Below are positions 7,726 to 15,147 of a stretch of DNA of 64,000 nucleotides, one piece after another. The notes beneath the pieces were generated by a model, which was not told where the DNA came from, did no database searches, and saw nothing but the letters and a program-made list of their open reading frames with translations. Source of the DNA: an uncultured Piscinibacter sp. (GTDB taxonomy: Bacteria > Pseudomonadota > Gammaproteobacteria > Burkholderiales > Burkholderiaceae_C); the NCBI RefSeq assembly GCF_937952055.1, contig NZ_CALFYO010000025.1:124001-188000 (forward strand), written 5' to 3'. A program made the translations under genes and the position numbers. How positions within the stretch are numbered: position 1 is the first letter of the stretch; each line of letters opens with the position of its first letter.

Positions 7726-7965
7726 ATGGACGGCATCGATCTCCTCCCGCTCGCCGTGGGCCACATGATCGGACTGGGCGCCGTCGGCTCCTGCCTTGGC
7801 GTGGGCCTGCTCGGCGCCAAGTACCTCGAGTCCTCGGCCCGCCAGCCCGAGCTGATGGAGAGCCTGCAGAGCAAGGTGTTCCTGCTCGTCGGCGTGCTCG
7901 ATGGCGCCTTCATCGTCGCCACCGGGATCGGGCTGTGGTTCGCCACCGCCAATCCGTTCCGTTGA
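7726..7965 (+). CDS. Solitary F0F1 ATP synthase subunit c-like protein
   Basis: A 79-residue two-helix proteolipid. Helix 1 has the Gly-rich packing face GLGAVGSCLGVGLLG, the polar loop is ARQPE (residues 38-42), and helix 2 carries the proton-binding acid Asp59 in FLLVGVLDGAF. It ends ATANPFR, like betaproteobacterial AtpE. Every feature needed for a rotor subunit is present, yet no other atp gene is near: it stands alone between codA and a hemolysin III gene. An AGGAAGG lies 11 bases before the ATG. It could be a second rotor subunit with different expression, a lone paralogue with another membrane role, or the only c subunit if the main operon lacks one. Confidence 0.88.
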   Translation: MDGIDLLPLAVGHMIGLGAVGSCLGVGLLGAKYLESSARQPELMESLQSKVFLLVGVLDGAFIVATGIGLWFATANPFR

Positions 7966-8066
7966 GACGCTGACCGGAATCCCCCAAGTTCGAAGGCGCT
8001 CAAACGCGGGGGAACTGCCTTCTTCGAGGGGGTGCGCGAAAGGCGGGACAGGCGTTCAGTAGCGAC

Positions 8067-8744
8067 ATGCGCCTGACCTTCGCGATCGCCCCCCGCACCG
8101 CCAGCGCGCGGCGTGCGCAGACGCGCGCCGAGGAGATCGCCAACGCCGCCAGCCACGCGCTGGCCTGCGCGCTGCCGCTGATGGCCTGGCCGACCCTGTC
8201 GGAGGCCGCCCAGCGCCAGGCCGGCGCGCTGGGCGTGGCCTCGGTGGCGGTGTTCTGCCTGACCATGGTGATGCAGTTCATGGCCTCGGCCGTCTACCAC
8301 GCGCTGCCGGCCGGCCGCGCCAAGCTGTGGGCACGCGCCGTCGACCATGCGGCGATCTACCTCTTCATCGCCGGCAGCAGCACGCCGTTCACGCTCGGCG
8401 CGATGCCCGGCCCGGAAGGCGTCGCCACCTGTGCGCTGGTGTGGACGCTGGCAACGGTCGGCGCCTCGCTCAAGCTGATGCGGCGGCTGACGAACCAGCG
8501 CCTGTCCACCGGCCTGTACCTGCTGCTCGGCTGGGGCGCCCTGCTGGCCGCCTGGCCGGGGCTGCAGGGGCTCGAAGCCTCGGCGCTGCTGTGGCTGTTC
8601 GCCGGTGGCCTGTCCTACCTGGTCGGCACGGCCTTCTTCGTGTTCGACTCGTCGCTGCGCTTCGGCCACTTCGTGTGGCACCTGTGCGTGATGGCCGGCA
8701 GCGGCTGCCACCTGTTCGCCGCGCTGCGGCCGGGGCTGAACTGA
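8067..8744 (+). CDS. Hemolysin III / PAQR family membrane protein
   Basis: A 225-residue protein with seven predicted membrane helices. Conserved PAQR-type metal-site motifs are present: SAVYHALP near residue 75, DHAAIYLFIAGSSTPF near residue 94 and HFVWHLCVMAGSGCHLFA near the C terminus. Members include YqfA/TrhA and Bacillus hemolysin III; bacterial members are linked to membrane homeostasis rather than proven haemolysis. It follows the subunit-c gene by 101 bases and converges directly on upp, with the stop codons adjacent. Confidence 0.88.
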   Translation: MRLTFAIAPRTASARRAQTRAEEIANAASHALACALPLMAWPTLSEAAQRQAGALGVASVAVFCLTMVMQFMASAVYHALPAGRAKLWARAVDHAAIYLFIAGSSTPFTLGAMPGPEGVATCALVWTLATVGASLKLMRRLTNQRLSTGLYLLLGWGALLAAWPGLQGLEASALLWLFAGGLSYLVGTAFFVFDSSLRFGHFVWHLCVMAGSGCHLFAALRPGLN

Positions 8745-9377
8745 CTACTTGGTGCCGAACAGCCGGTCGCCCGCGTCGCCCAGCCCCGGCACGATGTAGC
8801 CGTGCTCGTTGAGCTGCCGGTCGATCGCCGCGGTGTAGACCGGCACATCGGGGTGGTTGGCGTGAAAGTGGGCCAGGCCTTCGGGCGCGGCGAGCAGGCA
8901 GACGAAGCGGATCGACTTCGGCCTCGTCTCCTTCAGCCGGTCCACCGCCGCCACCGCCGAATTGCCGGTGGCGAGCATGGGGTCGAGCACGATGGCGTCG
9001 CGCTCGTGCATCTCCTGCGGCATCTTGAAGTAGTACTCCACCGCGACCAGGGTCTTCGGGTCGCGGTACAGGCCGATGTGGCCGATGCGGGCACCGGGCA
9101 CGACGTTGAGCATGCCGTCGAGGAAGCCGGCGCCGGCGCGCATGATCGAGACGAACACCGTCTTCTTGCCGTCGATCACCGGCGAGTGCATCTTCTCGAG
9201 CGGCGTCTCGATCTCGATGAGGTGCGTGGGCATGTCGCGCGTCACCTCGTAGGCCATCAGCATGCTGATCTCGTTGAGAAGGCGGCGGAAGCTGTTGGTG
9301 CTGCGGTCCTTCTCCCGCATCAGGGTCAGCTTGTGCTGGATGAGCGGATGAGTGAGGTGGTGGACTTCGGCGGTCAT
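8745..9377 (-). CDS. upp: Uracil phosphoribosyltransferase
   Basis: Makes UMP from uracil and PRPP in the cytoplasm. The 210-residue product has the PRPP-binding loop LDPMLATGNSAVAA near residue 130, the uracil site GYIVPGLGDAGDRLFGTK at the C terminus and SIMRAGAGFLDG. A GAGGAG at 9386-9391 lies 8 bases before the ATG. A -10-like TATGCT at 9402-9407 sits in a context nearly identical to that before the URC1-like gene 14 kb away. UMP made here could serve salvage or be the entry point of the URC uracil-degradation route, whose UPRT is URC6 in yeast. Confidence 0.95.
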   Translation of the reverse strand: MTAEVHHLTHPLIQHKLTLMREKDRSTNSFRRLLNEISMLMAYEVTRDMPTHLIEIETPLEKMHSPVIDGKKTVFVSIMRAGAGFLDGMLNVVPGARIGHIGLYRDPKTLVAVEYYFKMPQEMHERDAIVLDPMLATGNSAVAAVDRLKETRPKSIRFVCLLAAPEGLAHFHANHPDVPVYTAAIDRQLNEHGYIVPGLGDAGDRLFGTK

Positions 9378-9401
9378 GGGGTGCGCTCCTCGTTCGGGCG
9401 C

Positions 9402-9407
9402 AGCATA
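9402..9407 (-). promoter_or_regulatory. Putative -10 box of upp
   Basis: TATGCT within CGCTATGCTGCGCCCGA on the minus strand. Sixteen of these 17 bases are identical before the URC1-like gene. No clear -35 is seen. Confidence 0.4.
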
Positions 9408-9412
9408 GCGTT

Positions 9413-9880
9413 TCAGAGCCCCAGATCGGACAGGCCCGGATGCGCGTCCGGCCGCCGCCCGAGCGGCCAGTGGAATTTGCGCTCCGCCTGCACGATCGGC
9501 AGGTCGTTGATGCTGGCGAAGCGGTGCACCATGAAGCCCTGCGCGTCGAACTCCCAGTTCTCGTTGCCGTAGCTGCGGTACCAATGGCCGGAGTCGTCGT
9601 GCCACTCGTAGGCGAAGTGCACCGCCATGCGGTCGCCGCCGAAGGCCCACAGCTCCTTGATCAGCCGGTAGTCGAGCTCCGTCGCCCACTTGCGGCGCAG
9701 GAAGGCCTTGACCTCCTCGCGCCCGACCGGGAACTCGGCGCGGTTGCGCCAGCGCGTGTCTTCGGCGTAGACGCGCGCACAGACCTCGGGGTCGCGTGTG
9801 TTCCAGGCGTCCTCGGCCCCGCGCACCTTGCGCTTCGCGGACTCTTCGGTGAAGGACGGCAGGGGCGGTCGGGTCTCCAC
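9413..9880 (-). CDS. DUF1348 / SnoaL-like (NTF2-fold) protein
   Basis: A 155-residue single-domain NTF2-like protein. Family features include AEDAWNTRDPEVCARVY near residue 20, TRWRNRAEF and a Trp/Tyr-rich central part (YEWHDDSGHWYRSYGNENWEF). The start is GTG at 9880, chosen because AAGGAG lies 8 bases upstream and the family starts just before FTEESAKRKV. It begins 10 bases after the TRAP large-permease stop, so it is probably the last gene of the TRAP operon. Its function is unknown; NTF2-like domains may bind or isomerise small molecules. Confidence 0.8.
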   Translation of the reverse strand: METRPPLPSFTEESAKRKVRGAEDAWNTRDPEVCARVYAEDTRWRNRAEFPVGREEVKAFLRRKWATELDYRLIKELWAFGGDRMAVHFAYEWHDDSGHWYRSYGNENWEFDAQGFMVHRFASINDLPIVQAERKFHWPLGRRPDAHPGLSDLGL

Positions 9881-9890
9881 GGTGTGCTCC

Positions 9891-11216
9891 TTACCAGCCG
9901 ATGGCCTTCGGCAGCCAGGTGGCGATGGCGGGGAAGCAGAACACCAGCACGATGCCGAGGATCTGCATCGCCACGAAGGGCAGCACACCGACGTAGATGT
10001 GCCGCGTGGTGACCTGCGGCGGCGCCACCCCGCGCAGGAAGAACAGCGCCCAGCCGAACGGAGGCGTGAGGAAGCTGGTCTGCAGGTTCACCGTGATGAG
10101 CATCGCCAGCCACACCGGGTCGACGCCCGCGGCGTTGAAGATCGGAAGGAACAGCGGCACGGCGATGTAGCTGATCTCGATCCACTCGAGGAAGAAGCCG
10201 AGCACGAAGATCAGCGCCATCAGGAACCAGACGTCGGCGTCGATGCCGCCGGGCAGGAAGGCGAACAGGTCCTCGATCAGCTTCTCACCGGAGAGCCCGC
10301 GAAAGGCGATGCTGAACACCTGCGAGCAGATCAGGATGAACAGCACCATGGCGGAGATGCGCGTGGTGCTCTGCATCACCTCGCGCAGCACGTTCAGCGA
10401 GAGCCTTCGCGCCAGCGCGACGACGAGGATGGCACCGAGCGCGCCCATCGACGCAGCCTCGGTCGGCGCGGCGATGCCGCCGATGATCGAGCCCAGCACG
10501 GCGAGCACGAGTGCGAGCGGCGGCAGCGCCACCTTCACGACGCGCCACCACAGCTCGGCACGCGGCAATGCATCGCGCTCGGCCTGCGGCACCGGCGGCA
10601 TCGCGTCCGGTTTCAGCATGCCGTAGACGACGATGTAGGCGCAGTACAGGCCGGCCAGCATCAGCCCGGGCATCACGGCGGCGGCAAACAGCGTGCCCAC
10701 CGACTGCTGCATGATGTCCGACAGCAGGATCAGCACCAGGCTGGGCGGGATGATCTGCCCGAGCGTGCCGGAGGCGCAGATGGCGCCGCAGCTGACACCC
10801 GGGTCGTAGCCGCGGCGCAGCAGTGTCGGCAGCGTCAGCAGGCCCAGCGTGATGACGGTGGCGCCGACGATGCCGGTGGTCGCGCCCATCAGCACGCCGA
10901 CGCCGATGATGCCCAGTGCCATGCCGCCGCGCATGCCGCCGGCCAGATGCCCGATGACGTCGAGCAGGTCCTCGGCCAGGCGCGATTTCTCCAGCATCAC
11001 GCCCATGAACACGAACAGGGGAATCGCCAGCCACTGGTAGTTGGCGACCACGCCGTACAGGCGCGCCGGCAGCAGCATGAACAGCGTTTCGCCGAAGCCG
11101 AGGAAACCGAACACGAAGCCGCTGGCGGCCAGCGTGATGCCCACCGGCACGCCGGCCATCAGCAGCAGGAAGAAGCCGATCAGCAGGCCGATGGCCAGCC
11201 ATTCGTTGAGGCTCAT
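9891..11216 (-). CDS. dctM: TRAP transporter large permease DctM
   Basis: A 441-residue polytopic inner-membrane protein with about 12 hydrophobic segments; it forms the transport channel of a sodium-driven TRAP system. Family features are MGATTGIVGATVITLGLL near residue 118, SGTLGQIIPPSLVLI and NLQTSFLTPPFGWALFFLRG. The start at MSLNEW was chosen because it overlaps the small-permease stop by four bases (ATGA). Order is binding protein, small permease, large permease, all co-directional. Confidence 0.93.
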   Translation of the reverse strand: MSLNEWLAIGLLIGFFLLLMAGVPVGITLAASGFVFGFLGFGETLFMLLPARLYGVVANYQWLAIPLFVFMGVMLEKSRLAEDLLDVIGHLAGGMRGGMALGIIGVGVLMGATTGIVGATVITLGLLTLPTLLRRGYDPGVSCGAICASGTLGQIIPPSLVLILLSDIMQQSVGTLFAAAVMPGLMLAGLYCAYIVVYGMLKPDAMPPVPQAERDALPRAELWWRVVKVALPPLALVLAVLGSIIGGIAAPTEAASMGALGAILVVALARRLSLNVLREVMQSTTRISAMVLFILICSQVFSIAFRGLSGEKLIEDLFAFLPGGIDADVWFLMALIFVLGFFLEWIEISYIAVPLFLPIFNAAGVDPVWLAMLITVNLQTSFLTPPFGWALFFLRGVAPPQVTTRHIYVGVLPFVAMQILGIVLVFCFPAIATWLPKAIGW

Positions 11217-11710
11217 GGCGCGTCGCCGGTGAGCCGCCGCCATGCGGCCGCGCCTTGCGCCGCGGCCTGCACGGCGAACAGGGCGAAACCGAGCGGGATC
11301 AGCGCCTTGAGCACCCAGCGGTGGGTCAGCCCGCCCGGGTCGGAAGAGATCTCGTCGATCGAGTACGACTGCTGCACGTAGGGGATCGAGTAGCGGATCA
11401 CCAGCAGCGCGAAAGCCACGGCCAGCAGTGCCGAGACGAGGTCGACCGCGGCCTGGCCTCGCGGCGACCAGCGCGCGTAGAAGATGTCAACGCGCACGTG
11501 CTCGCCCTTGGCCAACGCGTAGGTCATGCCGGCCAGCACCATCGGCGCGAGCAGATGCCACTCGAGCTCCTGCGACCACACTGAGCCGATGCTGAAGGCG
11601 TAGCGCAGCAGCACGTTGGTGGCCATCAGCACGACGATCACCAGCGTCAGCCACGACGCGGCGCGCCCGACCCGGTCGACCCAGCGGTCGACCGTTTCCG
11701 TGAAGCGCAT
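11213..11710 (-). CDS. dctQ: TRAP transporter small permease DctQ
   Basis: A 165-residue protein with four hydrophobic segments, matching the four-helix DctQ fold. It carries the usual NVLLRYAF and WSQELEWHLLAP region after helix 1 and EHVRVDIFYARW before helix 3. It starts 4 bases after the binding-protein stop and overlaps dctM by four bases, so the transporter is translationally coupled. Confidence 0.9.
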   Translation of the reverse strand: MRFTETVDRWVDRVGRAASWLTLVIVVLMATNVLLRYAFSIGSVWSQELEWHLLAPMVLAGMTYALAKGEHVRVDIFYARWSPRGQAAVDLVSALLAVAFALLVIRYSIPYVQQSYSIDEISSDPGGLTHRWVLKALIPLGFALFAVQAAAQGAAAWRRLTGDAP

Positions 11711-11714
11711 GGCG

Positions 11715-12803
11715 TCAGGCCGTCAGGATCTTCTCGTGGTACGGGCCTTCGCTGTAGGTGCACCACGCGTCGTACTTCTTCTTGTAGGCCATGTACGAGT
11801 CATGCACCTTCTTCGTCATCGGGTCCTTGGCGGCGTTCTCCGCAAGCACTTGATTGGTGACCTCGCGCAGCTTCTTGAGCACTTCGTCGGGCAGCGGCTT
11901 GGCGATCACGCCCTGGTTCCTGATCAGGTCGTCCATCGCCTCGGCGTTGTTGCGCTGGCACCAGCCCTCGCTGATGACGTTGCAGGCGGCGGCCGCGTTC
12001 TCGACGACGGCCTGCAGGTCCTTGGGCAGCTTGTCGAACGCGGCCTTGTTGATCAGCAGTTCGGACACCGTGGCCGACTCGTGCCAGCCCGTCGTGTAGT
12101 AGTACTTGGCCGCCTTGTGCAGGCCGAGCTTGCGGTCCTGGAAGGGGCCGACGAACTCGGCGGCATCGATCACGCCTCGCTCCAGCGCCGGGAAGATCTC
12201 GCCGCCGGGCAGCAGCTTCACGTCGACGCCGAGCGCCGCGTAGACGCGCCCCGCGAGGCCGGGGATGCGCATCTTCATGCCCTTGAGGTCGGCGCTGCTC
12301 TTGATCTCCTTCTTGAACCAGCCGGTCATCTGCACGCCGGTGTTGCCGGCGGCGAAGGCCTTCAGGCCGAAGGGCGCGTACACCTCGTCCCACAGCGCCT
12401 GGCCACCGCCGTCGTAGAGCCAGCCGTTGATGCCCTGGAAGTTGAGCCCGAAGGGCACCGCGGTGAAGTACTGCGCCGCGAAGGTCTTGCCGGTCCAGAA
12501 GTAGCTGTTGGCGTGGTTCATCTCGACGGTTCCGGCGCGCACCGCGTCGAAGCCTTCGAGTGCCGGGATGAGCTCGCCCGCGCCGAACACCTGGATCTTC
12601 AGCCGGCCGCCGGACATCGCCTCGATGCGTCGTGCGAGGTCGGTCGCGCTGCCCGGCCCTTCCATGTAGAAGGGCGAGCCCTTGCCGTAGGCCGAGGTCA
12701 TCTTCCAGCTGAAGGTCTGCTGGGCCGAGGCGACGGCCGGCGCGGCCAGTGCGGCACCGGCCAGGCCCGCCTTCAGGGCGGAGCGACGAGAGACTGCAGT
12801 CAT
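11715..12803 (-). CDS. dctP: TRAP transporter substrate-binding protein, TakP type
   Basis: A 362-residue periplasmic binding protein with an N-terminal twin-arginine-like signal (SRRSALKAGLAGAALAAP, cleavage near ASA-QQ). The motif GGEIFPALERGVIDAAEFVGPF and the nearby WHE belong to the TakP branch, which binds 2-oxo acids, or to relatives annotated for mannitol/chloroaromatic compounds. The start MTAVSRRS was preferred over longer frames because it puts the signal peptide at the N terminus and follows a GGAG. The ligand is probably a carboxylate but is not readable from sequence. Confidence 0.9.
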   Translation of the reverse strand: MTAVSRRSALKAGLAGAALAAPAVASAQQTFSWKMTSAYGKGSPFYMEGPGSATDLARRIEAMSGGRLKIQVFGAGELIPALEGFDAVRAGTVEMNHANSYFWTGKTFAAQYFTAVPFGLNFQGINGWLYDGGGQALWDEVYAPFGLKAFAAGNTGVQMTGWFKKEIKSSADLKGMKMRIPGLAGRVYAALGVDVKLLPGGEIFPALERGVIDAAEFVGPFQDRKLGLHKAAKYYYTTGWHESATVSELLINKAAFDKLPKDLQAVVENAAAACNVISEGWCQRNNAEAMDDLIRNQGVIAKPLPDEVLKKLREVTNQVLAENAAKDPMTKKVHDSYMAYKKKYDAWCTYSEGPYHEKILTA

Positions 12804-12877
12804 GCGAACTCCAAAGGAAATGAAGGGATGTCTTGCCCTAGCGAACCGCATGCCAACGACCCGGCGAGTTGAACGGC

Positions 12878-12908
12878 GCGCCTCGTGCGAACGGCACGCC
12901 CGAGGCGC
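12878..12908 (-). terminator. Hairpin after the cyanate operon
   Basis: Arms GCGCCTCG and CGAGGCGC form a perfect 8-bp stem about 30 bases after the cynS stop and before the TRAP genes. No T tract follows, so its terminator role is uncertain. It separates two co-directional operons. Confidence 0.45.
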
Positions 12909-12938
12909 ATCAAGACGGCAGGCGAGAGCGTGTCCGGC

Positions 12939-13382
12939 TCAGTAGGTCTTGTAGGGAAGGAACTTGCCGCTCATCGTGATCGACACGCGGTCACCCTTCG
13001 GGTCGGGCTCGCGCTGCAGGTCCATCTTGAAGTCGATGGCGGACATGATCCCGTCGCCGAACTCCTCGTGGATGAGTTCCTTGAAGGTGGTGCCGTACAC
13101 GTTCACCAGCTCGTAGAAGCGGTAGATGAGCGGATCGGTCGGCACGCTGGTGGGCAGCGAGCCCTTGTAGGGCACCACCATCAGCCACTTCTTCTCCTCG
13201 GCGGACAGGCCGAAGATCTTGCCGACCGCATCGGCCTGCTTCTTGTCGAGCGTCATCTGTCCGAGGCAGGCGGCGGTGACCCACTCCTTGCTCAGGCCGA
13301 CCTTCGCGGCCACGTCGGACCACTTGATGCCCTTGGCCACCTTGGTGGCGATGATCTTCTCGGTGACGTCCAGTCGGCTCAT
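12939..13382 (-). CDS. cynS: Cyanase (cyanate hydratase)
   Basis: Converts cyanate and bicarbonate to ammonia and carbon dioxide. The 147-residue product has the helix-turn-helix-like N-terminal domain (KWSDVAAKVGLSKEWVTAACLGQ) and the catalytic domain with the active-site Arg and Glu in PLIYRFYELVNVYG and Ser in GIMSAIDF. It is slightly shorter than the 156-residue E. coli enzyme. AGGAG precedes the ATG, which overlaps the ATPase stop by four bases. It is the last gene of a four-gene transport-and-degradation operon. Confidence 0.96.
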   Translation of the reverse strand: MSRLDVTEKIIATKVAKGIKWSDVAAKVGLSKEWVTAACLGQMTLDKKQADAVGKIFGLSAEEKKWLMVVPYKGSLPTSVPTDPLIYRFYELVNVYGTTFKELIHEEFGDGIMSAIDFKMDLQREPDPKGDRVSITMSGKFLPYKTY

Positions 13383-14257
13383 GCAATTCTCCTCAGGGTG
13401 GTGCCGTGGTGGTTGTGGGGCTGGGGCTCGGGGTCGACACCCGGGCTGACCTCGGCGGGCTGCGCCGGCGCGCGGCCGTGCGACATCTCCTTGCTGCGCG
13501 AGACGAGGAAGTCGACCAGGTGGTTGCGGATACGGTAGTACTGCGGGTCGTGGTGCAGCGTGGCGCGCTGGCGATCGCGCGGCATCGTGTTCCTGACGAT
13601 CTCGGCCACGCGCGCCTGCGGGCCGTTGCTCATCAGCAGGATGCGGTCGGCGAGCAGGATGGCCTCGTCGACATCGTGCGTGATCATGAACACCGTCTGG
13701 TGCGTCTCCGCGCAGATGCGCAGCAACTCGTCCTGGATGGTGCCGCGCGTCAACGCATCGAGCGCGCCGAACGGCTCGTCGAGCAGCAGCATGCGCGGCT
13801 GGATCGCGAAGGCGCGAGCGATGCCCACGCGCTGCTTCATGCCGCCGGACAGCTGCGCCGGCTTCTTGTCGATCGCCGCGGCCAGGCCGACCATGGCGAC
13901 GTACTTCTCGACATGCTCGTTGACCTGCGCCGCGCTCCAGGACGGCCACTTGCTGCGCACCGCGAAGGCGATGTTCCTGCGCACGGTCAGCCAGGGCATC
14001 AGTGCATGGCCCTGGAAGACCACGCCGCGCTCCAGGCTCGGGCCGGCGACCTCGCGGTTGTCCATGAAGACGTGGCCGTCGCTGGCGCTCTCCAGCCCGG
14101 CGAGCACGTTGAGGATGGTCGTCTTGCCGCAGCCGCTGTGGCCGATGATGCAGACGAACTCGCCCTGGCGCATGCCGAAGTTGACGCTGTCGAAGACGAT
14201 CGCGTCGCCGTAGCGCTTGGTCAAGCCCTCGACTTTCAGAAAGTGCTCAGTCGACAT
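13379..14257 (-). CDS. cynD: Cyanate/nitrate-type ABC transporter ATPase
   Basis: A 292-residue ATPase of the NrtCD/SsuB/TauB class. Walker A is GHSGCGKT, the signature is LSGGMKQRVGIARA, Walker B is MLLLDEPFGALD and the H-loop is MITHD. Residues 255-292 form a His/Pro-rich tail (QPHNHHGTT) outside the ATPase fold. It overlaps the permease gene by 11 bases upstream and cynS by four bases downstream. The context assigns cyanate as substrate; the family alone would also allow nitrate. Confidence 0.9.
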   Translation of the reverse strand: MSTEHFLKVEGLTKRYGDAIVFDSVNFGMRQGEFVCIIGHSGCGKTTILNVLAGLESASDGHVFMDNREVAGPSLERGVVFQGHALMPWLTVRRNIAFAVRSKWPSWSAAQVNEHVEKYVAMVGLAAAIDKKPAQLSGGMKQRVGIARAFAIQPRMLLLDEPFGALDALTRGTIQDELLRICAETHQTVFMITHDVDEAILLADRILLMSNGPQARVAEIVRNTMPRDRQRATLHHDPQYYRIRNHLVDFLVSRSKEMSHGRAPAQPAEVSPGVDPEPQPHNHHGTTLRRIA

Positions 14258-15131
14258 AGGTCACCGCCTTCTGCAGCTTCGCGAACATCAGATCCAGCAG
14301 CATGCCGACCACGCCGATCACCAGGATGGCGAAGATCACGTTGGGCAGCGAGAGGTTGTTCCACTCGTTCCACACGAAGTAGCCGATGCCCGTGCCGCCG
14401 ACCAGCATCTCGGCGGCGACGATCACCAGCCAGGCGATGCCCATGCTGATGCGCATGCCGGTGAGGATGGTCGGCGCGGCCGCGGGCAGGATCACCTCGA
14501 AGGCGCGGCGCAGCGGCGTGACCTCCAGGGTCTTCGCCACGTTGAGCCACTCGCGGCGCACGCTGGCCACGCCGAAGGCGGTGTTGATCAGCATCGGCCA
14601 CACCGAGCAGATGAAGATCACGAAGATGCCGCTGATCGACGAGTCCTTGATGGTGTACAGCGCCAGCGGCATCCAGGCCAGCGGAGAGATCGGCTTGAGC
14701 ACCTGGATGAACGGATCGAGCGCGCGGTAGACCAGCGGACTCATGCCGATGACGAAGCCCAGCGGAATCGCCACCAGCGCGGCGAGCACGTAGCCGAGGG
14801 CGACGCGACCGAGCGAGTAGCCGAGCTGCAGCCCGACGCCCTTGTCGTTCGGCCCGTTGTCGTAGAAGGGACTGGCGAGGTTCTTCGCCACCACCTCGGC
14901 CATCTGCGCCAGCGTCGGGAAGCCGGACTTCGCCGGCGCCGCAGCGGCGCCCGCCGTCGGGTCCTTGCCCATCAGCCTGGCGTACTCGATCTGTTCGGCG
15001 GTGAGCGCTGCGGCCGGCGCCGCCGCCGGTGCGCCGGACAGCGTGGCCAGGTGCCACACCGCCAGCAGCACCAGCAGGATCAGCGCCGACAGCAAGCCTG
15101 CCCGGAAGCCCAGGCTGCGGGTGAAGCCCAT
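14247..15131 (-). CDS. cynB: Cyanate/nitrate-type ABC transporter permease
   Basis: A 294-residue NrtB-type permease. An N-terminal membrane segment (LLSALILLVLLAVWHLATL) is followed by a periplasmic Ala-rich loop, then five or six helices. The EAA loop AFEVILPAAAPTILTGMRISMG lies near residue 205 and contacts the ATPase. It starts 16 bases after the binding-protein stop and overlaps the ATPase gene, so it is part of the same transcript. Confidence 0.9.
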   Translation of the reverse strand: MGFTRSLGFRAGLLSALILLVLLAVWHLATLSGAPAAAPAAALTAEQIEYARLMGKDPTAGAAAAPAKSGFPTLAQMAEVVAKNLASPFYDNGPNDKGVGLQLGYSLGRVALGYVLAALVAIPLGFVIGMSPLVYRALDPFIQVLKPISPLAWMPLALYTIKDSSISGIFVIFICSVWPMLINTAFGVASVRREWLNVAKTLEVTPLRRAFEVILPAAAPTILTGMRISMGIAWLVIVAAEMLVGGTGIGYFVWNEWNNLSLPNVIFAILVIGVVGMLLDLMFAKLQKAVTYVD

Positions 15132-15147
15132 GAGTGCCTCCCGAGGC

